Below, piece by piece: positions 28,547-36,745 of a stretch of 64,000 nucleotides of DNA (position 1 is its first letter; every line of letters starts with the position of its first letter). The position numbers and the translations under genes were made by a program. The notes beneath the pieces were generated by a model that had not been told where the DNA came from, ran no database searches, and worked only from the letters and a program-made list of their open reading frames with translations. This stretch comes from Paenalcaligenes faecalis (GTDB lineage Bacteria; Pseudomonadota; Gammaproteobacteria; Burkholderiales; Burkholderiaceae_B), in assembly GCF_027557445.1 (NCBI RefSeq), contig NZ_CP106841.1, forward strand, positions 1,722,001 to 1,786,000, in the 5' to 3' direction.

Positions 28547-28557
28547 GGGGGGGGGGG
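28547..28557. repeat. Homopolymer tract of 11 G (11 C on the minus strand)
   Basis: An uninterrupted run of eleven G on the plus strand lies in the intergenic region upstream of the capsule genes. Runs of this length are prone to slipped-strand changes. In the related genus Bordetella, C-runs in fimbrial promoters control phase variation. Confidence 0.9.
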
Positions 28558-28566
28558 AGATTAATC

Positions 28567-28581
28567 GCGGGCGTGGCCCGC
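28567..28581. repeat. REP-like palindrome
   Basis: GCGGGC-GTG-GCCCGC is a perfect inverted repeat with a three-base loop. On the minus strand it is preceded by GTAGGA, giving the GTAGGAGCGGGC core resembling REP elements of Pseudomonas and Stenotrophomonas. The surrounding 28565-28645 is much richer in G and C than its neighbours. Confidence 0.5.
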
Positions 28582-28732
28582 TCCTACGACGCCGAGAACG
28601 AGGAGCACGATGCATGAGGATCGCGTATCTCCACGCCAGTCCGCACTATTTACCGACAGTACCATAAACATCAATAAGGTTTTTTATATTTGCTGACTCT
28701 AGGCTTTCAAATAAAATCCACCTTATTAAAGA

Positions 28733-29239
28733 TTAAAACGGCAACCCTATGAGCCATCCTAATACCGATACAGGGCTCAAAGGGTTAACAATATCTTCCA
28801 CTAATGCTTCTGTTACTGCGTTTTCTAAGGCAATATTCTCTATGCCAGAATCAATCACCATCTCTGACTCAAATACGCTGGCAACCTCACTCGTTGCAAC
28901 AATAGCGATATCCGGATTTTCAGCAAAAGTGCTATTGATATAACTCACACTATCCGTAGCCACCATCTCCAACTCATTGATAGTCTCTCCATTTTCAAAA
29001 ATAGAAACATCAGCTCCAGGATGATTTGTAAACTCAAACACTTCTGCATGAGTACCTTGCTCAGCAAGCTGATCCACATATACCTGCTCGAATAAAATAC
29101 CTTTGATATTATTGATATGCCCCATCATCACGTCAGGCTCTAAACCCTCAAAATAACTCGTAATCTCGTCATTTGAAGCATGCTCAAGGGCGTTATAACC
29201 ACGACGAACAGAATCAAAAACTAAATTTGGATTAACCAT
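28733..29239 (-). CDS. Protein of unknown function
   Basis: A 168-residue acidic protein I do not recognise. It begins with a helical region (YNALEHASNDEITSYF) and contains GHINNIKGILFEQVYVDQL. An Asp/Glu pattern in HPGADVSIF and INELEMVATDSVSYIN could be a nuclease-like core of the PD-(D/E)xK kind, but this is only a visual impression. The C terminus is hydrophobic (VSVLGWLIGLPF). It overlaps the upstream ankyrin-repeat gene by eight bases, so the two are co-translated and may act together. Confidence 0.6.
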   Translation of the reverse strand: MVNPNLVFDSVRRGYNALEHASNDEITSYFEGLEPDVMMGHINNIKGILFEQVYVDQLAEQGTHAEVFEFTNHPGADVSIFENGETINELEMVATDSVSYINSTFAENPDIAIVATSEVASVFESEMVIDSGIENIALENAVTEALVEDIVNPLSPVSVLGWLIGLPF

Positions 29240-30461
29240 CTATTAGGTGCTTAGGTAAAGTTAATTTTTTAACAATGTCACTATACGCAGAATCAATCAT
29301 TTGTTGATTTCTATTTTTAGGAGCATAATGACGGGCAATCGCTTTAGCAGTTAATCCTTTTTTTGTAACTAACTGAGTATTTGCACCATGCTTTAAAAGC
29401 AACTCAATAACCTCTTTATAACCCGCTTTAGCTGCGATCATTAATGGTGTCCAGCCAGACTCTTTTTGAATGTTAATATTGGCACCTTTCTCTAAAAGGT
29501 ACTCTAGAGTTGAGTAGTGATTATAGGAAGCGGCTGCATAAATAGCTGTTACCCCATCGCTAGAGCATAAATGAATATCTGCACCCTTATGTAAAAAAAA
29601 CGCTATAAGTTCATCATTTCCATTACTCGCTAATGCCGCAAGCAATGGTAATCCCGCATCATCAAACACATTTGGATTAGCGCCTTTCTCTAGTAATAAC
29701 TTGACGATAGGCCAATCGCCTTTGCTAACAGCCTTGGCTAATAGTGATATATCCTTATCATCAGTAATATTTGGATTTATTTTCATATCTTTAAGCAGAT
29801 ATTCAACAATATCCAGATAGCCATTATCATATGCTGTCAGCAGAGCTGCAGCTGCGTACTTTTCACCAAATACCGCCCCTTTATCTAGCAGCAACTCAAC
29901 TATATTGGTATGCTTTTTATAGTAAGCTCCAGTAACCGCATTCCAGCCACCGTTGTTACAAGCGTGGATATTAGCACCATGATTCAATAAAAACTGCACC
30001 GCTTTAAACCGACCTTTCATGCTTGCCCAAATCAAGGGCGTCCAACCCGCATGATTACGAATATCTACCTCTGCACCAAACCTAACCATCGCTTCAGCCA
30101 GTTCGAAATATTCATTTTCTAAGCATAATAATAAAGCTGAACTTATACCTTCAGGGCGGTAATTAGGACTAGCTCCTTTTTCAAGTAAAGTAAAAGCTAA
30201 GTCAATATTCCCGGTTGCAATGGCTGCACGGAGCGGATGATGGCGACTATGGTTAACATCGAACTCGGCAATACTTAAGACTTCTGAAGCGACTTTTGTA
30301 TAACCAGCATCTAGCAATGTTTCAAATACAGTCAGCTTTTTGTCCGAAACAGCATTTACTAATTCAGGCTGCGCTTGAAGCGCATCAGTTAACTGATTAG
30401 TAAGCCCGCCTTCGATCAGACTAAATACAGCATTAATAGCTTTGTCATCATTATTATTCAT
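29232..30461 (-). CDS. Ankyrin-repeat protein
   Basis: A 409-residue protein made almost entirely of about nine to ten ankyrin repeats of around 33 residues (examples: GWTPLIWASMKGRFKAVQFL, GWTPLMIAAKAGYKEVIELL, with LLEKGANPN-type ends). No signal peptide or enzymatic domain is seen, so a cytoplasmic protein-binding role is likely. Its ATG at 30461 overlaps the stop of the short XRE-like gene upstream as ATGA, and its end overlaps the 168-residue gene by eight bases. In other genomes ankyrin proteins of this size can be immunity or adaptor proteins; here the partner is unproven. Confidence 0.85.
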   Translation of the reverse strand: MNNNDDKAINAVFSLIEGGLTNQLTDALQAQPELVNAVSDKKLTVFETLLDAGYTKVASEVLSIAEFDVNHSRHHPLRAAIATGNIDLAFTLLEKGASPNYRPEGISSALLLCLENEYFELAEAMVRFGAEVDIRNHAGWTPLIWASMKGRFKAVQFLLNHGANIHACNNGGWNAVTGAYYKKHTNIVELLLDKGAVFGEKYAAAALLTAYDNGYLDIVEYLLKDMKINPNITDDKDISLLAKAVSKGDWPIVKLLLEKGANPNVFDDAGLPLLAALASNGNDELIAFFLHKGADIHLCSSDGVTAIYAAASYNHYSTLEYLLEKGANINIQKESGWTPLMIAAKAGYKEVIELLLKHGANTQLVTKKGLTAKAIARHYAPKNRNQQMIDSAYSDIVKKLTLPKHLIDG

Positions 30462-30637
30462 AAAATCTCACTTTTCTGTGTTTGCATTCTCTCTGCTAGC
30501 TGCTCTTGTGTCAGGCCAGCTTTAGTACGCATTGAAAGTAGCTTATCGATCAGATCGAACGCACTATCCAATTTTTCGTATTCAACCCTCACTTCAGGGT
30601 TCGTTAAAGCACGCTGTTTTAGTTTTTGAAGACTCAT
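30458..30637 (-). CDS. Truncated XRE/HigA-type DNA-binding protein
   Basis: A 59-codon frame: MSLQKLKQRALTNPEV, then LLSMRTKAGLTQEQLAERM and stop after SEIL. The beginning matches XRE-family antitoxins that pair with RelE/HigB toxins. The recognition helix and everything after it are missing: where the family continues with a RLESG-type turn, the frame ends in TGA overlapping the ankyrin gene start (ATGA). It is therefore probably a remnant, though it could still couple translation of the ankyrin gene. No toxin gene lies beside it. Confidence 0.65.
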   Translation of the reverse strand: MSLQKLKQRALTNPEVRVEYEKLDSAFDLIDKLLSMRTKAGLTQEQLAERMQTQKSEIL

Positions 30638-30638
30638 T

Positions 30639-32229
30639 TTAGTTACTCACTAGAACATAAGCCTGATTAGGATGATTCTCTGTTTCAGGATAAAGCATTT
30701 TTAGCACGCCCTCTTCTAACAGGGGACGTAAGTAGGTACGGCGTAACTCTTTACTGTCTTTCCTACCTAAGAGCTGACATAACTGGTTCGCCGTCAGCGG
30801 CTGTAACTGACATAGATCTAAAATCAACTCACGCACTTCCTGCTGCCTAGGCCTTGTACCGACTGCAGGTAGGCGTGTTGTAAACTAGGGGGGATAATGG
30901 GGAGGAGCTGGGAAGTTTCAGAGGATCCCCCCAAGCTTATGCCATGATCCCCCCCAGCTTCGAGCTGTGAGCTTGGGGGGATTCCATGTAAATTCGCTTC
31001 ACTTCTTAAAATATAATACGTTCTATTACCGCTACCCTGTTTAATTAATAATCCCTTATCACGCAATTTGCGCAGTGTCTTACTTGCACTCAGGGTATCC
31101 AGACCAGAAAAATCCCTGCAAGCAGCATTATCGACCGCACCTGTGGCACGAGCATAAATAAGAACTTTTGCCTCCTCCTCATCCAATGTCTCGGGAGTTA
31201 ATGAGCGCAACCAAGCATGATCATCTTCATTGATTAAATTATGCAAATATAAACTAACGCTAAAGCTATCTCCAATTCGATCCGTCTTAAATTCAGGTAA
31301 AGGTAAGCCTGCCTCAATCGCTAATCGACGCATACTACGAATTCCCGTTCCTTTGGCCTCGGCTAAGTTTAAATCATGTAAAACAGCAGCTATGACCGGA
31401 TTACGTGGCCATGATCCGGGAGTGCCAAGCTGCTCCATAGGTTTAAGTGAATGACCAGAATTTCGGATTGCAATACGATTGCTATAACGTACAATTTGAA
31501 TAGGGCTATGTTTAATATAAGTCCGATGCATCACCGCATTAGCTAAGGCTTCTCGTATGATCTTACGAGGCACAATAGGCTCTTGAATACTTTGCAGCTG
31601 CCCCTCTGGTAGATGAAACCCCTTGGGCAAGTCGTCAATAATACTGGCTTCCGCTGCAGATAAAGCCTGCAATAATGGCTTACGAACTTCAATAGAAGAC
31701 TGAAAACGTTTATGTGGATCCTCCACCCACTCCAAACCAGCAATCCGTATGTAATCGATTTTGACCATAGGCAGCAAACGGCGTAAAGCTATTGGTTTTG
31801 CAAAAAGCAATACTCCCGCCAAAGTCGGTAATAACTGATCTCCTTCACGTCGTACAGCACCTAACGCCTCAAGCAAATCCTCGTTATTATAAAGCAGCTC
31901 CTCGGCATTCGTATTCACACGCGCTCTTTCACGACGATAAAGCTCAATAACTTGAGGGTCGAAATCCTCCATACGAGCATAGGGCATAACACTAGAATCA
32001 GGCCCGTACATCGACTGATGTGTTGAATTTTATCTGGATCCACTAAACCAGCAGGTATATAAACCGTATCACCTTTGTTATTAACGCTCCAATCTACCCC
32101 TAGTAATAAATAGCCACCATCTAACCCCGGCTCATTAGCAAAGGCTATTACAGTCTCTAAAACTGATTTGCCTAAATCACTAGCCCGCTTAGCTTCGAAA
32201 TGAGGATTCCTATAACTAACACCCGACCG
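30639..32229 (-). pseudogene. Broken AlbA_2 (Schlafen-type) ATP-binding protein
   Basis: Three disconnected frames of one gene. At 32229-32020 lies part of the AlbA_2 domain (HFEAKRASDLGKSVLETV, YLLLGVDWS) with no start codon. It is joined out of frame, with about 70 residues missing, to a 395-residue frame (32011-30824) covering the HATPase-like region (REALANAVMHRTY, then RNSGHSLKP and KGTGIRSMRRLA). The C-terminal winged-helix part (RELILDLCQLQPLTANQL, to 30639) is in a third frame, shifted near 30840-30860, where the codons for AVGTRPRQQEV continue in the other frame. The family is often encoded near restriction or mobile elements. No function is expected. Confidence 0.82.
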
Positions 32230-32368
32230 TCACTCACCCTCTCAAAAAACATGCAAAATCACGAAATATTTTTTAGAGAGTTTTTTGTTATTTAGCCGTT
32301 GCTAAAAACAAGTAAGCCACATAAGCTATTGATTTATATATGATATGCATTAAGGTAAAAAGCGAATT
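32230..32368. other. AT-rich stretch without a gene
   Basis: About 140 bases between the broken AlbA_2 gene and the tRNA fragment, holding no recognisable coding frame or tRNA 5' half. It is the likely scar between accessory and core DNA. Confidence 0.4.
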
Positions 32369-32419
32369 GACGGGCTCATAACCCGAAGGTCGTCAGTTCA
32401 AATCTGGCTCCCGCAACCA
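32369..32419 (+). pseudogene. 3' fragment of an initiator tRNA-Met gene
   Basis: The anticodon arm (GGGCTCATAACCC, anticodon CAT), variable region, T arm (GTCAG-TTCAAAT-CTGGC) and acceptor end with CCA match the initiator tRNA-Met pattern, but the acceptor 5' strand and D arm are absent upstream. The T-stem pairs fully. It is followed at once by a terminator. A 3' tRNA fragment is the usual mark left where an integrative element used a tRNA gene as its attachment site. Confidence 0.8.
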
Positions 32420-32424
32420 AATTT

Positions 32425-32458
32425 AAAAAACCGAAATCTTTTGATTTCGGTTTTTTTT
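32425..32458 (+). terminator. Terminator after the tRNA fragment
   Basis: CCGAAATC-TTTT-GATTTCGG forms a perfect eight-base stem flanked by an A run and followed by eight T. It is probably the native terminator of the original tRNA gene. Confidence 0.88.
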
Positions 32459-32495
32459 CGTCTTAAATCCAACTATTCATTTATCCTGTCAAAAA

Positions 32496-32720
32496 TTAAG
32501 CAAAAGTTCTTAAGTACAATTGCTCAACCTCTAAACGCGCCCATTCCGTTTTGCGCAAAAACGTCAAGGCCGACTTGATGGATGGCTCATTCTTAAAGCA
32601 GTTTACATTCACTTGCTTAGCTAGGCCCTCCCAGCCATAGTGGTTATACAAGGCAGTCACCACCATTTTCAACGTAATGCCATGCAAAGGGTTGTTCGGC
32701 TGGGTATTTATTGACATCAT
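32496..32720 (-). CDS. VF530-family small DNA-binding-like protein
   Basis: A 74-residue protein with the conserved VF530 (DUF2132) pattern: [25 protein letters not shown], then [19 protein letters not shown] and [11 protein letters not shown]. The family is small, cytoplasmic and proposed to bind DNA from its structure; its role is not established. It lies between the tRNA fragment and phaR, on the same strand as phaR, and a terminator separates it from phaR. Confidence 0.85.
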   Translation of the reverse strand: MMSINTQPNNPLHGITLKMVVTALYNHYGWEGLAKQVNVNCFKNEPSIKSALTFLRKTEWARLEVEQLYLRTFA

Positions 32721-32734
32721 AACTCGCTCTTAAA

Positions 32735-32774
32735 TAAAAAAACCCCAGTCTCCACAAAGAGAGGCTGGGGTTTT
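32735..32774 (-). terminator. Terminator downstream of phaR
   Basis: AACCCCAGTCTC and GAGGCTGGGGTT form a stem with one G-T pair. On the minus strand it is followed by a T run. It lies 14 bases after the phaR stop. Confidence 0.8.
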
Positions 32775-32787
32775 ACTCTGTGCAAAC

Positions 32788-33345
32788 TTACTCTTTTTTG
32801 GGCGCCACAGGATTAAAAGGGAAAGCATTAAACATAGTTAATGTCTGACCCTGCATTTGATCCTGCATCTGTACAAACAGATTTTTACTCTGTTCTATAT
32901 AGCTATTCATGGCATTTTGCAACACAGGAGTCTGCCCTGCCATAAATTGAGCCCAAGCCTCTGGACCTATTTGCGTACTATATAAGCCCTTAGACTGCTC
33001 AGCCATTCGCTCTTGAATATCGATGAATGCCTGAATGTTTTTCTCGATGTAGCTACCCATTACACCTTGCATGGCACTACCATAGAAACGGATAATTTGC
33101 GCTAAGGCATTTGCCGAAAACATCGGCATACTACCCGTTTCCTCTTCGAGAATAATCTGCAACAGAACACTACGTGTAATGTCTTCACCAGACTTGGCGT
33201 CAACGACCTGCAAGGTTTCGTTCGCGAGCACGAGCTGCTTTACATCCGCAAGCGTGATGTAAGCACTGGTTTGGGTATCGTACAAACGTCGATTTGGGTA
33301 TTTTTTAATCAGTCGAGCTGTTTCTGGTGTGTTTTCTTGTGTCAT
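32788..33345 (-). CDS. phaR: Polyhydroxyalkanoate synthesis regulator
   Basis: A 185-residue PhaR. The N-terminal DNA-binding/PHB-accumulation domain is visible as KKYPNRRLYDTQTSAYITL, followed by DVKQLV and DITRSVLLQIILEEE. The middle and end are helical and Met/Gln-rich (AQFMAGQTPVLQNAMNSYI), as in phasin-like regulators. In relatives PhaR represses phasin genes and its own gene and is released by binding PHB granules. It is the last of phaC-phaB-phaR, 41 bases after phaB. Confidence 0.93.
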   Translation of the reverse strand: MTQENTPETARLIKKYPNRRLYDTQTSAYITLADVKQLVLANETLQVVDAKSGEDITRSVLLQIILEEETGSMPMFSANALAQIIRFYGSAMQGVMGSYIEKNIQAFIDIQERMAEQSKGLYSTQIGPEAWAQFMAGQTPVLQNAMNSYIEQSKNLFVQMQDQMQGQTLTMFNAFPFNPVAPKKE

Positions 33346-33386
33346 AGTTCACATCGAATGAGTCTTGCTAAATCGCAAAACGCGAA

Positions 33387-34124
33387 TTAGCTCATGTGCA
33401 GGCCGCCATTAACGGAGAAATCCCCCCCAGTAGCAAAGCCAGCATCATCGGAAGCTAGCCACGTTACCATTGAAGCAATTTCCTCTGGTTCGCCTAGACG
33501 TCGTACAGGAATCGTCGCTACGATTTTTTCCAATACATCTTCGCGGATAGCACGAACCATATCTGTACCAATATAACCGGGTGACACGGTATTCACTGTC
33601 ACACCCTTAGAGGCGACCTCTTGGGCTAAAGCTTTAGTAAAGCCATGCATACCTGCTTTAGCAGTGGAGTAGTTGGTTTGACCAAACTGCCCTTTTTGGC
33701 CATTAACCGAACTAATGTTAATAATACGTCCCCAGCCCTTTTCTGTCATACCATCAATAACTTGCTTGGTGACATTAAATAGACTGTTTAAATTTGTATC
33801 CATTACAGCACGCCAGTCGTCTATTGTCATTTTACGAAATAAACCATCTCGTGTGATACCCGCATTATTAACTAAGACATCTACACCACCAAATTGCTCT
33901 TTAATTTTAGCAAACGCGGCAACGGTAGAGTCCCAATCCGTCACATCAGCAGCCGAAGCATGGAACTCAAAACCCAACTCTTTCTGTGCATCTAGCCACT
34001 CTTGTGCGTTTCGGCTTGGGCTACAACCCGCAATAACGGTAAAGCCTTCTTTGGCTAAACGCTGACAAATTGTAGTCCCAATACCACCCATACCACCCGT
34101 AACATAAGCAATTTTCGCTGTCAT
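33387..34124 (-). CDS. phaB: Acetoacetyl-CoA reductase
   Basis: A 245-residue short-chain dehydrogenase with VTGGMGGIGTTI for NADPH binding, a NNAGITRDGLF motif and the catalytic YSTAKAG (Tyr and Lys). It reduces acetoacetyl-CoA to (R)-3-hydroxybutyryl-CoA, the PhaC substrate. The ATG at 34124 is chosen because AGGGAGAA lies just upstream and the protein then begins MTAKIAYVTGG as in the family; the longer reading frame from 34211 adds 29 unrelated residues. No phaA thiolase gene is in the window. Confidence 0.93.
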   Translation of the reverse strand: MTAKIAYVTGGMGGIGTTICQRLAKEGFTVIAGCSPSRNAQEWLDAQKELGFEFHASAADVTDWDSTVAAFAKIKEQFGGVDVLVNNAGITRDGLFRKMTIDDWRAVMDTNLNSLFNVTKQVIDGMTEKGWGRIINISSVNGQKGQFGQTNYSTAKAGMHGFTKALAQEVASKGVTVNTVSPGYIGTDMVRAIREDVLEKIVATIPVRRLGEPEEIASMVTWLASDDAGFATGGDFSVNGGLHMS

Positions 34125-34172
34125 GAAAGTTCTCCCTATTGATGTTAAAACGTTGTAAAATAGCAACCATAA

Positions 34173-34196
34173 AGCGAGCCATAACCATGGCTCGCT
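34173..34196 (-). terminator. Hairpin between phaC and phaB
   Basis: AGCGAGCCAT and ATGGCTCGCT form a perfect ten-base stem with a four-base loop. Only a short T stretch follows on the minus strand, so it may attenuate transcription or stabilise the phaC message rather than fully terminate. Confidence 0.45.
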
Positions 34197-34219
34197 CTGT
34201 ATATTGAGCAAAGACCGGA

Positions 34220-35866
34220 TTAAGAAACGGCTTTTGTTTTTACGTACTGACCAGGAGCAGCCTCTAGGACCGGATAATTTTTATTACCCAATGTTTTAGG
34301 CGCAGTTTTCTTTTTGCCTGACTTTTTACTTAGCCACTGATCCCAGTCCCCCCACCAGCTCCCCTCGTGTTTAGGAGCCGAACTTAACCAGTCATCGCCG
34401 GAACCGGGGAACTCAGCTACGCCCGCAGCATCATAAGCCCAGTAATGGCGTCGATTTTGTGCCGGAGGGTTAATGACCCCTGCAATGTGTCCGGACGCAC
34501 CCAATACAAATCGATCGGCTCCTGGCAAAATACCGGAGCTAGCATATGCAGTACGCCATGGCACAATATGATCATCAATGGATGCGTACATATAAACTGG
34601 CATATCAAGCCTGCTGAAATCGATAGGCACAGAGTCAACCTTGACCTTTCCAGGCACTTTTAAGTTGTTTTCTAAATAGGTATTACGGAAATACCAAGTA
34701 AAGAATGGACCAGGTAAGTTAGTGCTGTCCGCATTCCAATACAAAATATCAAAGGCTGACGGCGTCTCGCCTTTGAGGTAGTTACTGGTGACGTAATTCC
34801 AAACTAGCTCAGAGGGACGCAAGAACGAAAAAGTCGTGGCCAAATCAGAGGCCTGCATCAGCTTATTTGAGCCTGACAACTGCCACTCTCGTAGAAGCGC
34901 AAATGCCTCATCCACAAAGACACGCAAAATACCCACATCGTGGAAATCAAGCATAGCAGTTAATAATGTCATGCTATTAGCTGGGTTTTCACCACGAGCT
35001 TTGGCTAGGCTTAATGCTGAAGCCAACATCGTCCCACCAACACAAAACCCTAGCGTGTTTAATTTAGGACTGCCACTCACGTCTTGAGCGACCTTAATAG
35101 CCTGCAAAATACCGTGTTCTAAATAGTCACCCCAACTGGCATCAAGGATGCCATCATCGTCTTCTGCTAAGGGATTACGCCAAGAAATCAAGAACACTTG
35201 TTTGCCTTGATCCAAGGCATAACGCACAAATGAGTTTTCAGGCTGAAGATCCAAGATGTAATATTTATTGATGCTAGGCGGCACAATAAATAATGGTGTT
35301 TCGTATACCGAAGCCTGCTGGGGTTGGTACTGAATCAATTGCAATAATTCATTCTGATAAATTACCGCACCAGGTGTCACGGCCAAGTTCTCGCCTACGG
35401 CGAATTTAGACTCGTCCGTTTGCTGCATACGACCTTTTTGCACATCTTGCAAAAAGTTCTGCGCCCCCTGAAGCAAGCTCTGACCTTTGGTTTGCATAGC
35501 GGTATGCATAGCATCAGGATTAGTAATCAAGTAGTTTGCCGGGCACAAGGCCTCTGCCCACTGCATAGAGGCAAAAGCCAAGCGCTCTTGCATCTGAGGA
35601 CTGTCACTGACAGTATGAGCCATACGCTCTAAGGTATTCGCATACAACTGCCACACATGGGCACTAAGGAGAGCTTGTTGATTCTGCGCCCACGCCTCGC
35701 CCTTAAAGCGTCGATTACGTGGAGGCTGCAACTCGCCTTTTTGTGCCTGTACATTTAACTCTTGCCAAGTACTCAAGAATTCCTGCTGGATTTCAGCAAG
35801 CTGATCTTTATTGATTAAAGAGGGAGCCTGCCAAGTTTGAGAGCTTAAAAAATTCACCCTAAACAC
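34220..35866 (-). CDS. phaC: Class I poly(3-hydroxybutyrate) synthase
   Basis: A 548-residue PHA synthase. The lipase-like box GFCVGGTM places the catalytic cysteine at about residue 275. The other triad members lie in YASIDDHIVPW (Asp) and GASGHIAGVINPP (His). The N-terminal domain (FKGEAWAQNQQALL) and the FLISWRNP motif are typical of class I. The enzyme polymerises 3-hydroxybutyryl-CoA on granules. The upstream 110 bases are AT-rich and likely hold the promoter. It is followed by a hairpin, then phaB and phaR. Confidence 0.94.
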   Translation of the reverse strand: MFRVNFLSSQTWQAPSLINKDQLAEIQQEFLSTWQELNVQAQKGELQPPRNRRFKGEAWAQNQQALLSAHVWQLYANTLERMAHTVSDSPQMQERLAFASMQWAEALCPANYLITNPDAMHTAMQTKGQSLLQGAQNFLQDVQKGRMQQTDESKFAVGENLAVTPGAVIYQNELLQLIQYQPQQASVYETPLFIVPPSINKYYILDLQPENSFVRYALDQGKQVFLISWRNPLAEDDDGILDASWGDYLEHGILQAIKVAQDVSGSPKLNTLGFCVGGTMLASALSLAKARGENPANSMTLLTAMLDFHDVGILRVFVDEAFALLREWQLSGSNKLMQASDLATTFSFLRPSELVWNYVTSNYLKGETPSAFDILYWNADSTNLPGPFFTWYFRNTYLENNLKVPGKVKVDSVPIDFSRLDMPVYMYASIDDHIVPWRTAYASSGILPGADRFVLGASGHIAGVINPPAQNRRHYWAYDAAGVAEFPGSGDDWLSSAPKHEGSWWGDWDQWLSKKSGKKKTAPKTLGNKNYPVLEAAPGQYVKTKAVS

Positions 35867-35977
35867 CTTAGAAAATAAATGAACAATTAAAACGAATCCG
35901 TATGCACACCTAATCTATTATTTTTGTATTGTATTTACTAATACTATACACAATGAATGACAATTTGTTATATCGTT

Positions 35978-36745
35978 TTATTCTAACCAGGCAATTGTGG
36001 CTATTCTGCCTGTTTTAGCTTGACGTCTATACGAATAGTAACTTTGTTTTTCTTCAAATGTACAAGCATGGCTTAATACAATATCTATATTATTTTGCGC
36101 AGCGCAACATAAACGATTTTTAGCCAATCCAGCTAAGTCAGCCTTATATTTACCTACCTGATTAGTACAAATAAAAAATGCAGCTAAGGTCTTGTCTTTT
36201 TGAATAAAAGCATTAAATACATCTTGGCCCACCTCAAAATTTTCCTGACTAATCGCTGGACCTATCCATGCTCTCCAGCGTGTATGCAATGGTCTATTTT
36301 GCTGCAGACGCAACAATAGTTTTTCTAAAACGCCATCGGCTAATCCACGCCAACCCGCATGAGCTACGCCAACAATAGAGCCTTTTTCATCCGTAATCAC
36401 CACCGGCAGACAATCTGCTGTTAATACAGCTATAACGGCCTTAGGCGTCGTAGTCCACGCCGCGTCCGCAACAGGAGCCTGCTGCCATGTGTGCTGTTTA
36501 GGGGTAGGTTTTAGGGCTTGATATAACTGCGTGCCATGAACCTGCTGCAACCAATGCGGTAAATTGGGCAGCAGCTGATATAAACGTTGTCTATTTTTTG
36601 CTACATGCTCGGGCTCGTCACCACAATGCTCTCCTAGGTTTAAGCCAGCCCACTCGTTCTGACTGACTCCTCCTGCTAGGGTTGTACTGAAATACCGCAC
36701 ACCCGGCCACTCTGGGCCGGTCAACGTCTTTATTTGTTTTTCCAT
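35978..36745 (-). CDS. pgeF: Purine nucleoside phosphorylase-like laccase-domain protein
   Basis: A 255-residue YfiH/PgeF family protein. The conserved metal-binding region shows VAHAGWRGLADGVL, TADCLPVVITD and SHACTFEEKQSYYSYRR (His and Cys). Members were described as multicopper oxidase-like and later as purine nucleoside phosphorylases and peptidoglycan-editing factors. It overlaps rluD by 16 bases, a gene pair conserved in many proteobacteria. Confidence 0.9.
   Translation of the reverse strand: MEKQIKTLTGPEWPGVRYFSTTLAGGVSQNEWAGLNLGEHCGDEPEHVAKNRQRLYQLLPNLPHWLQQVHGTQLYQALKPTPKQHTWQQAPVADAAWTTTPKAVIAVLTADCLPVVITDEKGSIVGVAHAGWRGLADGVLEKLLLRLQQNRPLHTRWRAWIGPAISQENFEVGQDVFNAFIQKDKTLAAFFICTNQVGKYKADLAGLAKNRLCCAAQNNIDIVLSHACTFEEKQSYYSYRRQAKTGRIATIAWLE

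Noticed and set aside
30925-30982. 13-base inverted repeat (ATCCCCCCAAGCT) as a mobile-element end or terminator
   Set aside because: It lies within the protein linker of the AlbA_2 remnant and its bases are explained by the coded Gly/Pro/Ser-rich segment; no target duplication is seen.
32369-32419. Complete initiator tRNA-Met
   Set aside because: The upstream bases do not supply an acceptor 5' strand pairing with TCCCGCA or a D arm.
34125-34211. 29-residue extension of PhaB
   Set aside because: The family start MTAKIAYVTGG has a good AGGGAG site; the extension overlaps the phaC-phaB hairpin region.
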